DNA from: Lepidostoma basale
Taxonomy: Eukaryota; Arthropoda; Insecta; Trichoptera; Lepidostomatidae
Direction of reading: 5' to 3'
Length of the DNA stretch: 64,000 bases
Assembly (NCBI GenBank): GCA_022606425.2
Contig: JAHDVF020000501.1
Span: 62,001-126,000, forward strand
The notes below the pieces were generated by a model. The model searched no databases, was not told the origin of the DNA, and saw only the letters and a list, made by a program, of their open reading frames with translations. This document shows, piece by piece, positions 9,795 through 19,216 of the stretch (positions within the stretch are counted from its first letter, which is position 1; every line of letters starts with the position of its first letter). A program made the translations under genes and the position numbers.

Positions 9795-10169
9795 TGGATC
9801 AATGTGGAAAGCAACGGGAAATAACCACATTTTAGGCCTACGTGGCATCCCAGAAACCTGCAAAAATGTTACGCTTTGCTTCAAACCAATCCCTTGGATT
9901 GAAACTAGCACAGATGGATCATTCAGCCTAAAACGTCATATTGCAATGGAGTCATATTAAATTCTAGTAAACATTTTGAATTTTAGTATTTCTCTTTCAT
10001 AATATCAATATGGTGGCGCTTTTAGAATCATTGAGTATTTTAACAACATGCGAGAAACGTGCAGTCCGTTTAATTCCTGGCAGGAGGATAACGTATTTCT
10101 TTCCAGTCAATTACAATGATTCTCATAACATGTGATAGATGGCTAATCTGAGGGGTGGGTAGCTAATCT
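9795..10169. other. Unassigned stretch
   Basis: No element recognised. 10100-10165 weakly resembles the 3' side of the tRNA-SINE body (CATGTGATAG...GGCTAATC). Confidence 0.3.
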
Positions 10170-10728
10170 AAGGGGTGTGCTAAAGAGTTGTCACATAACA
10201 CAGCATCTTAAGGAGCTCCACTGACTGAAATGTCCAAAAGGGATACAATACAAGCTCTGCTGGACGGTCTATAAGGCTTTGCATGGAATGGCACCAGCTT
10301 ATATATCTGAACTCTGCATCAACGAGAACTTAAATACTAGACAGTCTACATTGCGATCAGCTAAGTCTTCTGCGATCGGTAGATTGACTGTGCCAAAACG
10401 CTGTCCAAGCAAAAATTTTGGCGACCGAGCTTTCGCGGTAGCCGGCCCTTCAGCCTGGTACAATCTTCCAGCAGACCTTAAGTGCATTGAGAATCAATCA
10501 GAGTTTAAATCGAGACTCAAAACGCACCTTTTCACGTTATCATTTCCTGACAGGAAGGGCTAATCGACTACGTCAGGTGCAGCCCTCATACTAAATATGT
10601 TTATTATTATTGTTATCATTATTATTATTTTTATCTAGTTGATAAAACGGAGCATTTCCACAGCGCTCTTGAGATGGGTGATTCATTAAAATGGCGCTCT
10701 ATAAATTATCCAATTTATTATTATATTA
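10170..10728 (+). mobile_element. L2/CR1-type LINE C-terminal fragment, (ATT)n tail
   Basis: Coding remnant with TVYKALHGMAPAYISELC, then NTRQSTLRSAK...TVPKRCPS, FGDRAFAVAGPSAWYNLP and SRLKTHLFTLSFPD, the conserved C-terminal signature of L2/CR1-group reverse transcriptases. A single shift separates the 5' part from the open frame at 10279-10563. The 3' UTR ends GATAAAACGGAGC...GGCGCTCTATAAATTATCC with an ATT-rich tail. Close copies lie at 26936-27446 and 57600-58252. Confidence 0.85.
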
Positions 10729-10872
10729 TTAATCTATCGCCATTTTTGTCACGTGAATTCTACACCAGACTAAAGTGTATAACAATCACACTGGCATCGC
10801 CGGGAATAGAATCTGGGACATTCAGTATAGCAGTTGTAGTACTTGCCACTCGGCGTAATGTTGTAGAGTAAA
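10729..10872 (-). mobile_element. tRNA-derived SINE piece
   Basis: Shares the CTGGTGTAGAATTCACGTGA and ATGGCGATAGAT body with 3270-3420 and the tRNA-like head (GATTCTATTCC at 10812-10802, a degraded B box; GAGTGGC further 5'). It lies directly beside the tail of the L2-like copy. Confidence 0.6.
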
Positions 10873-11734
10873 CGTGACTAATTTTAAAGAATAAAAAAAC
10901 TGATATTGAGAACGTTTTTCTTATATAAATACATATTCTTCAAGAAGGACAAGGAAATGTAAAAATAAAAATGATTCAATGAATGAAGTATAGGATAGAA
11001 TCAAGAAGAATTCTCGCGTAGGCTAACGCTTCGTGAAAAATGATAACTAATTTGAATTTAGATAAATATCTACTTGCTCGGCGTACATATCAAAACAAAA
11101 TGCCATCTATTAAACGCATACAAAAGCTGTTAAACAATACAACAATGGATCCCTCAGCGTGTTATATTCAATTAAAAATAATTGGCATCGCTTTGCTCAC
11201 CTCGCGACAAATTCCAAAACTTTTCTTTTGTTTTCTACCGACAATAGACCATTCTAGAGCCGTAAATAATTCGATTTATTCCTCTGTTGGCATAATGAAA
11301 CGTAACGGGTTTTGTTTCAGCGGCTTCATTGTGCCAACGGCTCGATTCGTTGAAACAAAAGGAATTTGTTTATTTATTTGAATGTGTGTTCGATAATTAA
11401 ATAAACAAATCGAATCATTCGATCGGGTGGTTTTCTAAGGGCTCACCATTGAATGCTTTTCCACTTGACTTAACTCTTTATGAAACTAGGCATTGTGGTC
11501 GGCTCTATGCAAAAGAGGCGTTAACAAAGTATGTTTTGAGTAAAATTTTAATTAATGCTGTTATTGTGAAATTTAATGCTTCTCAATTTACCGTTTTTTT
11601 AAGTCAAGAATTTACGTACTTTGAGATAAACTATGGACAACCCCGAGATTTAAAAACGAATCATTAGAATTAAAAGTACAACATGATTATCCCCATATCA
11701 GAAAAAAAGTGTATGATATTTTGATAAATTTAAG
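10873..11734. other. Unassigned stretch with doubtful open frame
   Basis: A 113-codon plus-strand open frame (11040-11381) has no recognisable motif. The rest is AT-rich with no assigned repeat. Confidence 0.3.
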
Positions 11735-11932
11735 GCTGGAATTCTGTAATGACGAATTTTTTTTACGAGTTTTTTTTCCACTTTTGAGCTATTTTTTCTC
11801 AACACTTTTTAAAGGTTTTACGATATAAATTGCTATTTATACCGTTCTCCCGACGATGGAGGCGTAAAACCTTCGAAACTTGTTAAAAAAACTCAAAAGT
11901 GGAAAAAATGTTTTAATTCATAAAAAAATCGT
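11735..11932. repeat. Palindromic repeat, family F1, decayed
   Basis: Arms TTTCCACTTTTGAGCTA and ACTCAAAAGTGGAAAAAA flank a degenerate core (CGACGATGG..., CCTTCGAAACTTGTT). The flanking GGAATTC...TAATGACGAATTTTT is also shared with 63640-63822. Confidence 0.65.
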
Positions 11933-12068
11933 CAATGTGTAGACATTCTTCTAAGACCCAGTAGAGTGCGAAATCTCAGTATGTGATGAGCCAATTGAAC
12001 AAATAACCCAGTTTAGATATCTTGAATCGAAAGAACAATTTAACAATTAACAACTCTTTTATAAACAT

Positions 12069-12966
12069 GAAGCAGGTGCAAAAATGGAAGATGTTTCAGT
12101 AAGCTGTTTGTTGTATGCGGACGACGCTGTGCTACTTGCAGACAACGAGCACGAACTGCAAGCCCTGGTGTCTAGGATGTATGAGGTATGCAAGCGATAC
12201 GATTTGATGATGAATGTGAATAAGTCTAAGGTAATGATTTTCGAAAAAGAAGGAAGCATGACAGTGTGCAACATTAGTGTAAACGGTGAAAATCTGGAAC
12301 AAGTGGATGAATTTGTTTATTTAGGAAGTATGTTTACAAAGGATGGGAGGGTGGAGAAGGATATTGAAAGAAGGGTTGGGGCAGGCAACAGAATAAATGG
12401 TGCACTTAAAGTTGTCATCGCAAACAAAAGCCTATCCAAAAAAGCTAAGATGGCAGTGCACAATGGTGTTCTTGTGCCGACCCTTATGTATGGAAGTGAA
12501 GCATGGAACTGGCAAAAGAAGGATGAAAGTAGAATAAATGCAGTAGAAATGAGATCTCTAAGACGAATGTGTGGCAAATCTGTTTATGATAGAGTGACAA
12601 ATGCAAGTATAAGAAGTGAATGTGGTGCGAATGAAAGTGTTATGAACAAAATAAGGAAAGGGTCATTAAGATGGTTTGGACACATGGAAAGAATGAGTGA
12701 AGACAGAATGGTAAAGAAGGTATATGTAAACGGCGTGAACGGAGCTAGAAATAGAGGAAGGCCGAGGAAAACGTGGCACGATCAAATCAATCAAATATTG
12801 AATGTCGGTCACGTGAGGAGTCGGAAAAATCGACGTGCCTGCATGACAAGATGTATGAATGTAGAGGAAGCGAGAGGCGTATGTCAGGACAGAACAGTGT
12901 GGCGTTCCATTCTTTCTGCCTACCCCTCCGGGGAGACGGCGTGATGGTAAGTAAGTAAGTAAGTAG
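12069..12966 (+). mobile_element. TTAG-LINE reverse transcriptase C-terminal half (copy A)
   Basis: An open frame of 286 codons (12084-12944), starting mid-domain just before YADD and running to SAYPSGETA, followed by GTAA repeats (12945-12966). It is the truncated duplicate of 22242-23894. RT motif A is absent, so it cannot encode an active enzyme. Confidence 0.9.
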
Positions 12967-12967
12967 T

Positions 12968-13134
12968 AAACTAATGATTTTACTGAAATATCTTAATGGA
13001 GGTTCATTTTAAATAATCATTGAATAAAACCATGTTTTTTATTCACTACTTCCACTTACTGTCTTTATATCAACAGCGACCGATTTCGCCAGGTTAGCTG
13101 GCATCCAGTTACAATCATTAAAGCCAGCAATTTG
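12968..13134 (-). repeat. Palindromic family F3 half (copy A)
   Basis: TTTTACTGAAATATCTTAAT arm, ACTACTTCCACTTACTGTCTT, then GCGACCGATTTCGCCAGG. On the minus strand a GCCAG/CTGGC helix II precedes CGAAAT and CGGTC, a decayed hammerhead-like core. It directly follows the LINE tail. Confidence 0.6.
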
Positions 13135-13258
13135 GGGATATAACTCACTCATCACCTCTTTCAAGTCTTACTCAAGAGTTTCAGTAGTCTCAACATTTTT
13201 TTCACTTCGTCCTATCAATTTATTCCAGGCGTTTCCAAGATTCTCTGACGTTAAAGTT

Positions 13259-13450
13259 CAAATCAATTCAAATCAGTTTATTTATTAACTCAAAAGACAT
13301 TACAAACAGGAAAATGTTTAAGGCATCTATTAATTACAGGTAAAATATTATAAAAATACAACAAAGTACCAGGAACGCATTAGAGATGGTTCGACATTAG
13401 GAAGACAAGATACTTTCTAAAGTCAAAAGTATTATAATAAAATGTCAAAA
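13259..13450 (-). repeat. TTTGA-tailed repeat, minus copy (copy A)
   Basis: The complement of the family seen best at 51345-51606. The TTTGA-type tail lies at the left end and the GACATTAGGAAGACAAGAT block at the right. It faces a plus-strand copy starting at 13680. Confidence 0.7.
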
Positions 13451-13472
13451 TTATATATTATTATAGAGTTAG

Positions 13473-13569
13473 TCATGCATAGGTCACGGTAGAGAACGCT
13501 TCATCATCTCGGCTTGTCCGGATAATTGACGTTCCGGTTAACTGACGTCCGGTTAACGACCTTCTACTG
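13473..13569 (-). mobile_element. Right-end remnant of Tigger-type MITE (copy A)
   Basis: Matches the right end of the complete MITE at 40882-41202 (GCATAGGTCACGG..., CGGCTTGTCCGGATAATTGA, ending TTCTACTG followed by TA). The left end is missing. Confidence 0.7.
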
Positions 13570-13679
13570 TAGTTATTGAAAAATCGTTTTTTTTATTATT
13601 ATGTAGTAATCGATCAAGTAAAAAAAACACAAGGTATTTAATATGTTATTAACAATAATCGCCAAAGGTATACCAAGGC

Positions 13680-14292
13680 ATACTTTTATCCTGCCGTATA
13701 GAAAACAGACGTCTTTCATATTAGTGAAAGTACGTTCAGGGGACAAATACTCTTGACTTTAGAAAGTATCTTGTCTTATGTCAAACCATCACTAATGGGT
13801 TCCTGGTATTATGTGGTATGTGTATAATATTTTACCTGTACTCAATAGATGCCTTAAACAGTTATGATGATGATGATGATGATTTATATAGCGCCTTTTT
13901 TGTGAGAGATTCACTTTAGGGGCGCTCAACGTCCGGAAAGCTTCTCTTAAAAAGAAAAGTTTTAAGAGAGCTTCTGAACACTCCTTCGTGGTCTTGATTG
14001 CGGATATTGTAGGGCAGCCTGTTCCACGCCGTCGGTCCCGCGATGCCAAAAGCGCGATCTGCGAAGCCTGAAGCTCCTTGGCGCCGCGGGACGAGAAGTT
14101 TGTGTGTTGCTTCTTCCTTCGAGGATCGTAGAGTTGACTGCCGAGAGTTCAAATCTATCAGCTTGCAAAGTTCTGTGAGGTAGTGGGGCGCTCGTCCATG
14201 TAAGGCCTTGTGAACAAGTAGACACAGTTTATTATGCTGTTTGTAATGTCTTTTGAGTAAATAAATTGATTTGATTTGATTCGATTTGTTTT
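13680..14292 (+). repeat. TTTGA-tailed repeat interrupted by an L2-like insertion (copy A)
   Basis: The repeat body runs from GTCTTTCATATTAGTG to GCCTTAAACA (13680-13860), is interrupted by the L2-like element, and resumes at TTTGTAATGTCTTTTGAG to finish with GATTTGATTTGATTCGATTT (14241-14292). Confidence 0.75.
13863..14240 (-). mobile_element. L2/CR1-type LINE C-terminal fragment, (ATC)n tail (copy A)
   Basis: Minus-strand coding for VHKALHGRAPHYLTELC, NSRQSTLRSSK, LLVPRR, FADRAFGIAGPTAWNRLP and SLKTFLFKRSFPDVERP, the terminal L2/CR1 signature. The 3' end reads GGCGCTATATAAAT followed by CAT repeats (13883-13863). The apparent N-terminal extension of the open frame (to 14347) is flanking TTTGA-repeat sequence, not LINE protein. 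Confidence 0.85.
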
Positions 14293-14354
14293 CATTCGTA
14301 TTAAATAATAAAAATATTCTCTTCGTAAAATAAAAATATTTTTTCAACAGATTT

Positions 14355-14640
14355 TTTATCTATGCAAGGCTCGACCAACATTGCATCCCGCCGAAGCGTT
14401 TTGAATGATCTCTTCTCTCTATATCATTTCCGATCATCTCTTCATTACCAGCATGATGTTCCCGGCACGACCCGGGAATGTGTCGTGTGCCCGGCCCGCC
14501 CATCGGCCGGGAAGGGCGGAGGTGGAAGCGGGGGGGGAGCGGGGCGCCACGTGGCCACATTCCGCAACCATGGCGAAACATTAATATCCACAAACATTCT
14601 ACTGTCAAGGAAAACAACTCTAGTGAGTTCTAGTGCCAAC
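14355..14640. other. GC-rich island (copy A)
   Basis: A CpG-containing, G/C-rich block (notably 14460-14575, with a long G run near 14530) in otherwise AT-rich sequence. No gene is recognised and overlapping open frames on both strands are probably composition artefacts. Confidence 0.5.
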
Positions 14641-15004
14641 CCACATTTATGGAAGTGAAGTTTGGAGCTGGCAAAAGAAGGATGAAAGCAGGATAAACGC
14701 CGTAGAAATGAGATCACTGAGAATAATGTGCAGGAAAACGTTGTATGATAGAATACCGAACGATGAAATAAGAATGAAATGTAAGGCAGATGACTGAATC
14801 ATGGATAAAATTAAAAAATGATCTCTGAGATGGTTTGGACATATGGAACGGATGGATGAGAGTAGAATGGTTAAAAAGTTTTACACAAGCAGCGTGAGTG
14901 GAAAATCAAGCCGAGGATGACCGAGGAAAACATGGCATGACCAAATTAATCAATTACTAAAAGGCGGCAACTTTCGAAGTCGGAATAATCGACGTGCGTG
15001 CATG
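14641..15004 (+). mobile_element. TTAG-LINE subfamily 2 fragment, cut by duplication edge (copy A)
   Basis: Decayed coding for YGSEVWSWQKKDESRINAVE, CRKTLYDRIPNDEIRMKCKAD, stop, LRWFGHMERMDESRM and PRKTWHDQINQLLKGG. It ends abruptly at the ACGTGCGTGCATG shared with copy B, where B continues to the normal LINE end. Confidence 0.8.
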
Positions 15005-15005
15005 A

Positions 15006-15518
15006 CAGACAGATGGGTATAACAGACAAAAAATCCGGTCAAACGTAAAAAAATTTAAAACGTCTTGTTAATATTTTGCATGCTTAAATTCAAGCGCCGC
15101 CTCATGTAAACAATTGTAAGTGGCCATGATAATCACGTCATACGTCTAGCACTAGAATTTGAGAGATAATGCCGTCCTGCTCGTAGACTGCACATAGCCG
15201 GAGCAAGAGTATTTTATAGAGTTGTTTATAAAAAAAATAGCCAACTTCAAAAGTGCAAACAAAACTTGATTCCTTTTTCAAAGCAGGATTATCGAAAGCA
15301 AGCGCGTCAATATCAAACAGCAACGTGACTTCACGACAAGTGTCCGAAGACAATAAATATAATTTTGTTTGTTTTTTTATTGTTCATTTATATCTAAATA
15401 CAGTGCACATATTAAAAAAAAAATTGGATTTATTATAAACATATTTTTATATAATGGACTTTCAGCTTTAATGCATGCCTCCTCCCCCCAATTAGTCCGT
15501 TATATCGAGGTTTTACTG
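15006..15518 (+). mobile_element. Tigger/pogo-type element remnant with PIP-box tail
   Basis: The right end reads on the minus strand CAGTAAAACCTCGATATAAC (15518-15499), followed outward by TA, a typical pogo/Tigger terminus. The left end (15006-15040, GGGTATAACAGACAAAAAAT) looks like the matching inner repeat but is degraded. A short plus-strand frame near 15253 carries QTKLDSFF, a fit to the PCNA-binding PIP box (QxxLxxFF) at the C-terminus of the transposase remnant. The catalytic domain is missing. Confidence 0.65.
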
Positions 15519-15951
15519 TATTTAGATTATAAATACATTTTTTGATCAAATAAATAATTATATATTTTTTAAATAAAATATTTAATTAAATTCAAAAATT
15601 GGTATCAAACAAAAATTTAAGATACAAAAGTAATTGATTTACAATCAAAATAATTTATAGATATATAATGAGAGATAAAATAAATATTTAATAGAATAAG
15701 GTTAATCTAAAGAAATATTGTTTTATCTTTTGCAACATTGTATAGTCAGATAAACAATAAAATACTAATTTTGATAAGGAACATTTGATGTTGATACTTG
15801 GCCGATATTAGTGTGTTAAATAATTTAGAATATATTGGGTAAAGAAGATACAAGTTAATAGATAAAGTATAAAGAAAAAATATAGTCTGCATTAAAAGTT
15901 TTGAGGGGTAATGGCGTATGCAAGAAAAAGATTTAATTAAAATTGTAGGGA
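15519..15951. other. Unassigned very AT-rich stretch
   Basis: Nothing recognised. Confidence 0.4.
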
Positions 15952-16052
15952 CCGGCAGTGCACAATAGTGTTCTTGTGCCGACCCTTATGTATATAAAAA
16001 TGAGATCTCTAAGACGAATGTGTAGTAAATCTGTATATGATAGAGTATCAAA
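15952..16052 (+). mobile_element. TTAG-LINE fragment, internally deleted
   Basis: HNSVLVPTLMY joined directly to MRSLRRMC and a VYDRVSN-like stretch. About 60 bases present in intact copies between TLMYGSEAW and EMRSLRR are missing. It ends where the F5 palindrome starts. Confidence 0.7.
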
Positions 16053-16247
16053 TAAAACACTTTGTATTTAACCACATTATGATTATTATAATTGATGCCA
16101 ACTAGTTTCGCTTGGACCCAAACTTTATCAGGGCAGTATAATAATGTTATTATACTGCTCTGATGAAGCTTGGGTCCAAATGAAACTAGTTGGCATAAAT
16201 TATAATAACCATAACGTGGTTAAATAAAAAGTGTTTTATTATTTTAT
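16053..16247. repeat. Palindromic repeat, family F5, with hammerhead-like motif on each strand
   Basis: A near-perfect inverted repeat centred at about 16145 with ~95-bp arms. Plus strand: helix I TGCT (16156-16159), CTGATGA (16160-16166, canonical), helix II GCTTG/CAAAT, GAAA (16182-16185), palindromic ACTAGT (16185-16190), T, then helix I GGCA (16192-16195). Minus strand (16135-16096): TGCC, CTGATAA (one core change), perfect 5-bp helix II GTTTG/CAAGC, GAAA, ACTAGT, T, GGCA. Each strand therefore carries most of a type I hammerhead with a self-complementary helix III. Confidence 0.75.
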
Positions 16248-16477
16248 ATCTAAAAAATTAAAACTCACATCGGACCCTAAATCCACAGCACCCAAAGATT
16301 ACTCCTAACCAGGGAAAATACCTAACCTAATCTAAAGGTTGTTAGTACTTTATTAAAACAAATTATTTCCGAAAATGTTCAATGGACAATTTGGATTTGG
16401 AAACAAGTGAACACTTTTAAATCCAAAGTATTCATTGTTTCTTAAACAATGATGTAAAACTCCATATTAAATAATTA

Positions 16478-17018
16478 ATACAAATGAACACGTCGGTTTT
16501 CTAGAAGTTTTATTATAATTTATGGGAATGACATATTGAATGAAAATATAAGAAGTGAATGCAGTGTGAATGAAAGTGTTATAAACAAAATAATGAAAGG
16601 AAAATTAAGATGGTTTGGACACGAGGTAATAATGAATAAAGAAAGAATGGTAAAAAAAATGTGTATAAACGATATAAATGGAACTAGAAATAGAGGAAGA
16701 CCGAGAAAAATGTGGCACGATCAAATAAATTAATATGAAATGTCGGCCACGTGAGTAGTCGGTTAGTATGAATGTTAAGGAAGCGAAAGAAGTATATATA
16801 TCAGGAAAGAAAAGTGTCGCAGTCCATTCTTTCTGCTTACCCCTTCGAGGAAACGGCGTAATGGTTAGTTAGCTAAACATGTTTCGCCTTTCTAAGGCAT
16901 TAAAAAATTATATTTGATAATGCCTTAAAAAAGTGAAACATGTAATTTCCATAAATTACAAAATGTATAACTTCTAGAAAACAGACATTTTCATTCATAT
17001 TGATTATTAAATCTTAAG
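16478..17018. repeat. Palindromic repeat, family F2, split by a TTAG-LINE
   Basis: Left arm 16478-16533 (CGGTTTTCTAGAAGTTTTAT...GGGAATGACAT) and right part 16877-17018 (ACATGTTTCGCC... to CTAGAAAACAGACATTTTC) together form one F2 element. Confidence 0.75.
16534..16876 (+). mobile_element. TTAG-LINE 3' fragment nested in F2
   Basis: Encodes NENIRSECSVNESVINKIMKG... to PRKMWHDQIN and then decays. It ends with SAYPFEETA-like codons, GGCGTAATGG and TTAG. ACAT precedes and follows the insertion (about 16530-16533 and 16877-16880), a possible short target duplication. Confidence 0.75.
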
Positions 17019-17273
17019 TTCATTTATATAAAACCCATAGTAAACTGTCAACTGCATACAAGTTAAAGTCAGTTGATAAGATCTACAATCAAGGTCAACA
17101 GTAAATTGTTTATGAAGCGTAAAAAATATGAATAATTTTTTAAGATAATTTTATAAATTATGTACAAAATGTAATTCTCATAATTAAAGTTTGTAACTAT
17201 ATGCGTAGGGTTTGCAATATTTTTTATTTTATTTTATAGAAAACTGCATATATTAATATATATATAAATGAGC
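17019..17273. other. Unassigned AT-rich spacer
   Basis: Nothing recognised. Confidence 0.4.
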
Positions 17274-17559
17274 ATTTAAACCATGGGTGGCCAACCTTTT
17301 CAACACCCGAGCAAGATTTTCGAAATGAGATTTCCTACCGGGCCGTACAACAAAATATTTTTTATTATTCAAAGCAAACAAGAAATATATTGTTTTTTTA
17401 AGAAAATATAACAAAAATGAGAATCAAACATATTTTTTAGATTAGAGTTAGGCAATACAAGAAAATAATAATAATAAATAAACAAAATATAAATTTTAGT
17501 GAGACGTCTAATTTTGTTTGTCACAACTAAGTGCATCAATGTTGATAATGATTGATGTT

Positions 17560-17900
17560 GTTGCTACACGCAAACAGTTTTCCAAATGCTCACAGTGATT
17601 CGTGTTCTCAATTGAGATTTAATATGCTTCATTCGACTAAAAAGCTGTTCACACGTGTAAGCGTTTCCAAATAGCGAAATCATCGATAGAGCATGTTTGT
17701 AAAATGCAGGATATTTCTCCTTGTCCAAATATGTTTTGTAAAACTCTTCCAAACCAACCTGATTGAATTTCTCCTTTAACTGTGCACCACAATGTTCCAT
17801 TTGTAAAATTCTTGGCAATAAATTCACGTCTACGGAGAATGGCATTGCAAATGCAGCAAAAAGCACACAATGCTTTTTAAAATCTTACCGCCCCACATTC
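17560..17900 (-). pseudogene. hAT transposase C-terminal remnant
   Basis: The minus frame reads VNLLPRILQ...FYKTYLDKEKYPAFYKHALSMISLFGNAYTCEQLFSRMKHIKSQLRTRIT. The FG-x-YxCEQ-FSxMKxIK-xxRxR pattern is the hAT C-terminal dimerisation segment, closest in style to Charlie/GTF2IRD2-type hATs. Only about 100 residues of an expected ~600 remain. The rest was lost or displaced by later insertions. Confidence 0.8.
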
Positions 17901-18029
17901 ACGCTCAAGGCTATCCACGAAAGATCGGATTGTGCGCTTTTATAAATTAGCTTAACATTGTGATTGTTTGATAACACAAATATACCATAGAAGAAATTGT
18001 CACGATAGTTAAATCAATGTACTGAGATC

Positions 18030-18838
18030 AAATGACTGACTGAAACCTGGCTCAGTGATAGTGAAAGTAAACTGTATAATCTAAACAACTACACAGGAGT
18101 GCACTCCTGTAGGAATCGTAGAGGTGGAGGGGTGGCTATTTACATCAGAACACAGATAGACTTTAAAACTATAAAAGAAGAAACATACCTAAGCAACAAC
18201 AACCTCCTGTAAGTACATATTAATGAAATAGATCTTACAATAAATGCAATATACAGACAACCAGGAACCAGCAACAAAAAGGAATACATAGAATATTTAG
18301 ACAGAATGTTAACGGGAGAACACAGGAGTGCAAAATGTGAGATCATAATAGGGGACCTTAAATTCAACCTGCTTTCCAGTGATAAACTCACAAAGGACTA
18401 TATTAATACAATTAAAGGAAGTAATCTTGGATTTATCAACTCAATAAAAGAAATTGATTATACACGGAAAAATGACAAAGGAAAAAATACTATAATTGAC
18501 CATGTAATGACAAACCAGGAATTAGCTGATTCAACGACACTTGAACTATTCGACACACCACTGAGCGATCACAGAGGAATAAATATTGAACTAAAAACTA
18601 TACCCAGACAGAGAATAAAACATCAACAATATACCACAAAGAAAATTAACTACAACAAACTAAAAGAAAGCCTAGGAGAAACAATACAGAAAGAAGAACC
18701 AGGAACCTTCAAAGCGCTTCAAGACAAAATATCTGAAACAAATCATAATTAATAGTACCTAAGATCTAAAAATGTAACCATATAACCCAATCGGGTTTTT
18801 AAAAAAAAATAAATCAAATAAAAAAAAAAAAAAAAAAA
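18030..18838 (+). pseudogene. LINE apurinic-like endonuclease fragment with poly-A tail
   Basis: Begins TETWLSDSE (the conserved ETW of APE-type endonucleases), then RRGGGVAIYI, one in-frame stop after NNNLL, and AIYRQPG, IIGDLKFNLL, IIDHVMTN and LSDHRGINIE. The last 148 codons are open (18306-18752). The residue expected to be Asn in the GDxN motif is Lys. The endonuclease is followed almost at once by a short 3' UTR and a ~30-base A run, so the whole RT domain is deleted. The clade (CR1/Jockey/L2-like) is uncertain. Confidence 0.8.
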
Positions 18839-19080
18839 AAAAAAAATCAAATCAAATCAGTTTATTTCATCAACAGACATTACAAAATTAATTTTTAAGG
18901 CATCTATTGAAAACAGGTATTGTGTATAGTATACTACCAGAAACGCATGAGAGATGGTTCAACATTAGGAAGACAGGATACTCTCCAGAATTAAGAGTAT
19001 TTGCCTTCTGAACGTACTTTCACTAATATGAAAGACATCGATCTCCGAGGAGACCGCGTTCAGCAGATTCTTCCATATAT
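18839..19080 (-). repeat. TTTGA-tailed repeat
   Basis: Complement of 51345-51606, including ATCTCCGAGGAGACCGCGTT at its 5' side. Its tail (TCAAATCAAATCAG) abuts the poly-A of the endonuclease fragment. Confidence 0.7.
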
Positions 19081-19216
19081 GGGATATGATACGAACTACA
19101 CATGATAGAATGTTCTTTTGGTGATTTTATGTACACTAAAAGAAAAAAATGTGTGCACATGCTCCGTGGGCCGCACGCGGCCCGATGGCCGCGGGTTGGC
19201 CACCCTTGATTTAAAC

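Larger units (their letters stand above)
12066..15005 (+). repeat. Direct segmental duplication, derived copy (A)
   Basis: Bases 12069-15004 match 23019-25954 at a constant offset of 10950, so no insertion or deletion occurred in 2936 bp. I noticed two substitutions: 12266 G versus 23216 C, and 12584 T versus 23534 A. Both edges of this copy cut through elements that continue intact around the other copy, so this one is derived. The pentamer CATGA flanks the inserted block (12066-12070 and 15001-15005). Confidence 0.9.
17282..19208 (-). mobile_element. hAT DNA transposon with nested retroelements
   Basis: Bounded by an exact 8-bp direct repeat ATTTAAAC (17274-17281 and 19209-19216), the hAT signature length. 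Termini read CATGGGTGGCCAAC on the left and, complemented, CAAGGGTGGCCAACC on the right. The right end has the GGGCCGC...GCGGCC richness of Charlie-like hATs. It holds a minus-strand transposase remnant (17560-17900), a LINE endonuclease fragment with poly-A (18030-18838) and a TTTGA-tailed repeat (18839-19080). Confidence 0.85.

Noticed and set aside
13916..14347. 143-aa protein as a whole gene
   Set aside because: Only the C-terminal ~100 residues are L2/CR1 LINE protein. The N-terminal part is translated TTTGA-repeat sequence upstream of the insertion.
14360..14717. Overlapping proline/glycine-rich frames in the GC island
   Set aside because: Frames open on both strands over the same G/C-rich block, as expected from composition. 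No homologous motif.
12066..15005. Helitron capture as the cause of the duplication
   Set aside because: No TC 5' end, no CTRR 3' end with hairpin, and the flanks are CATGA rather than A/T.
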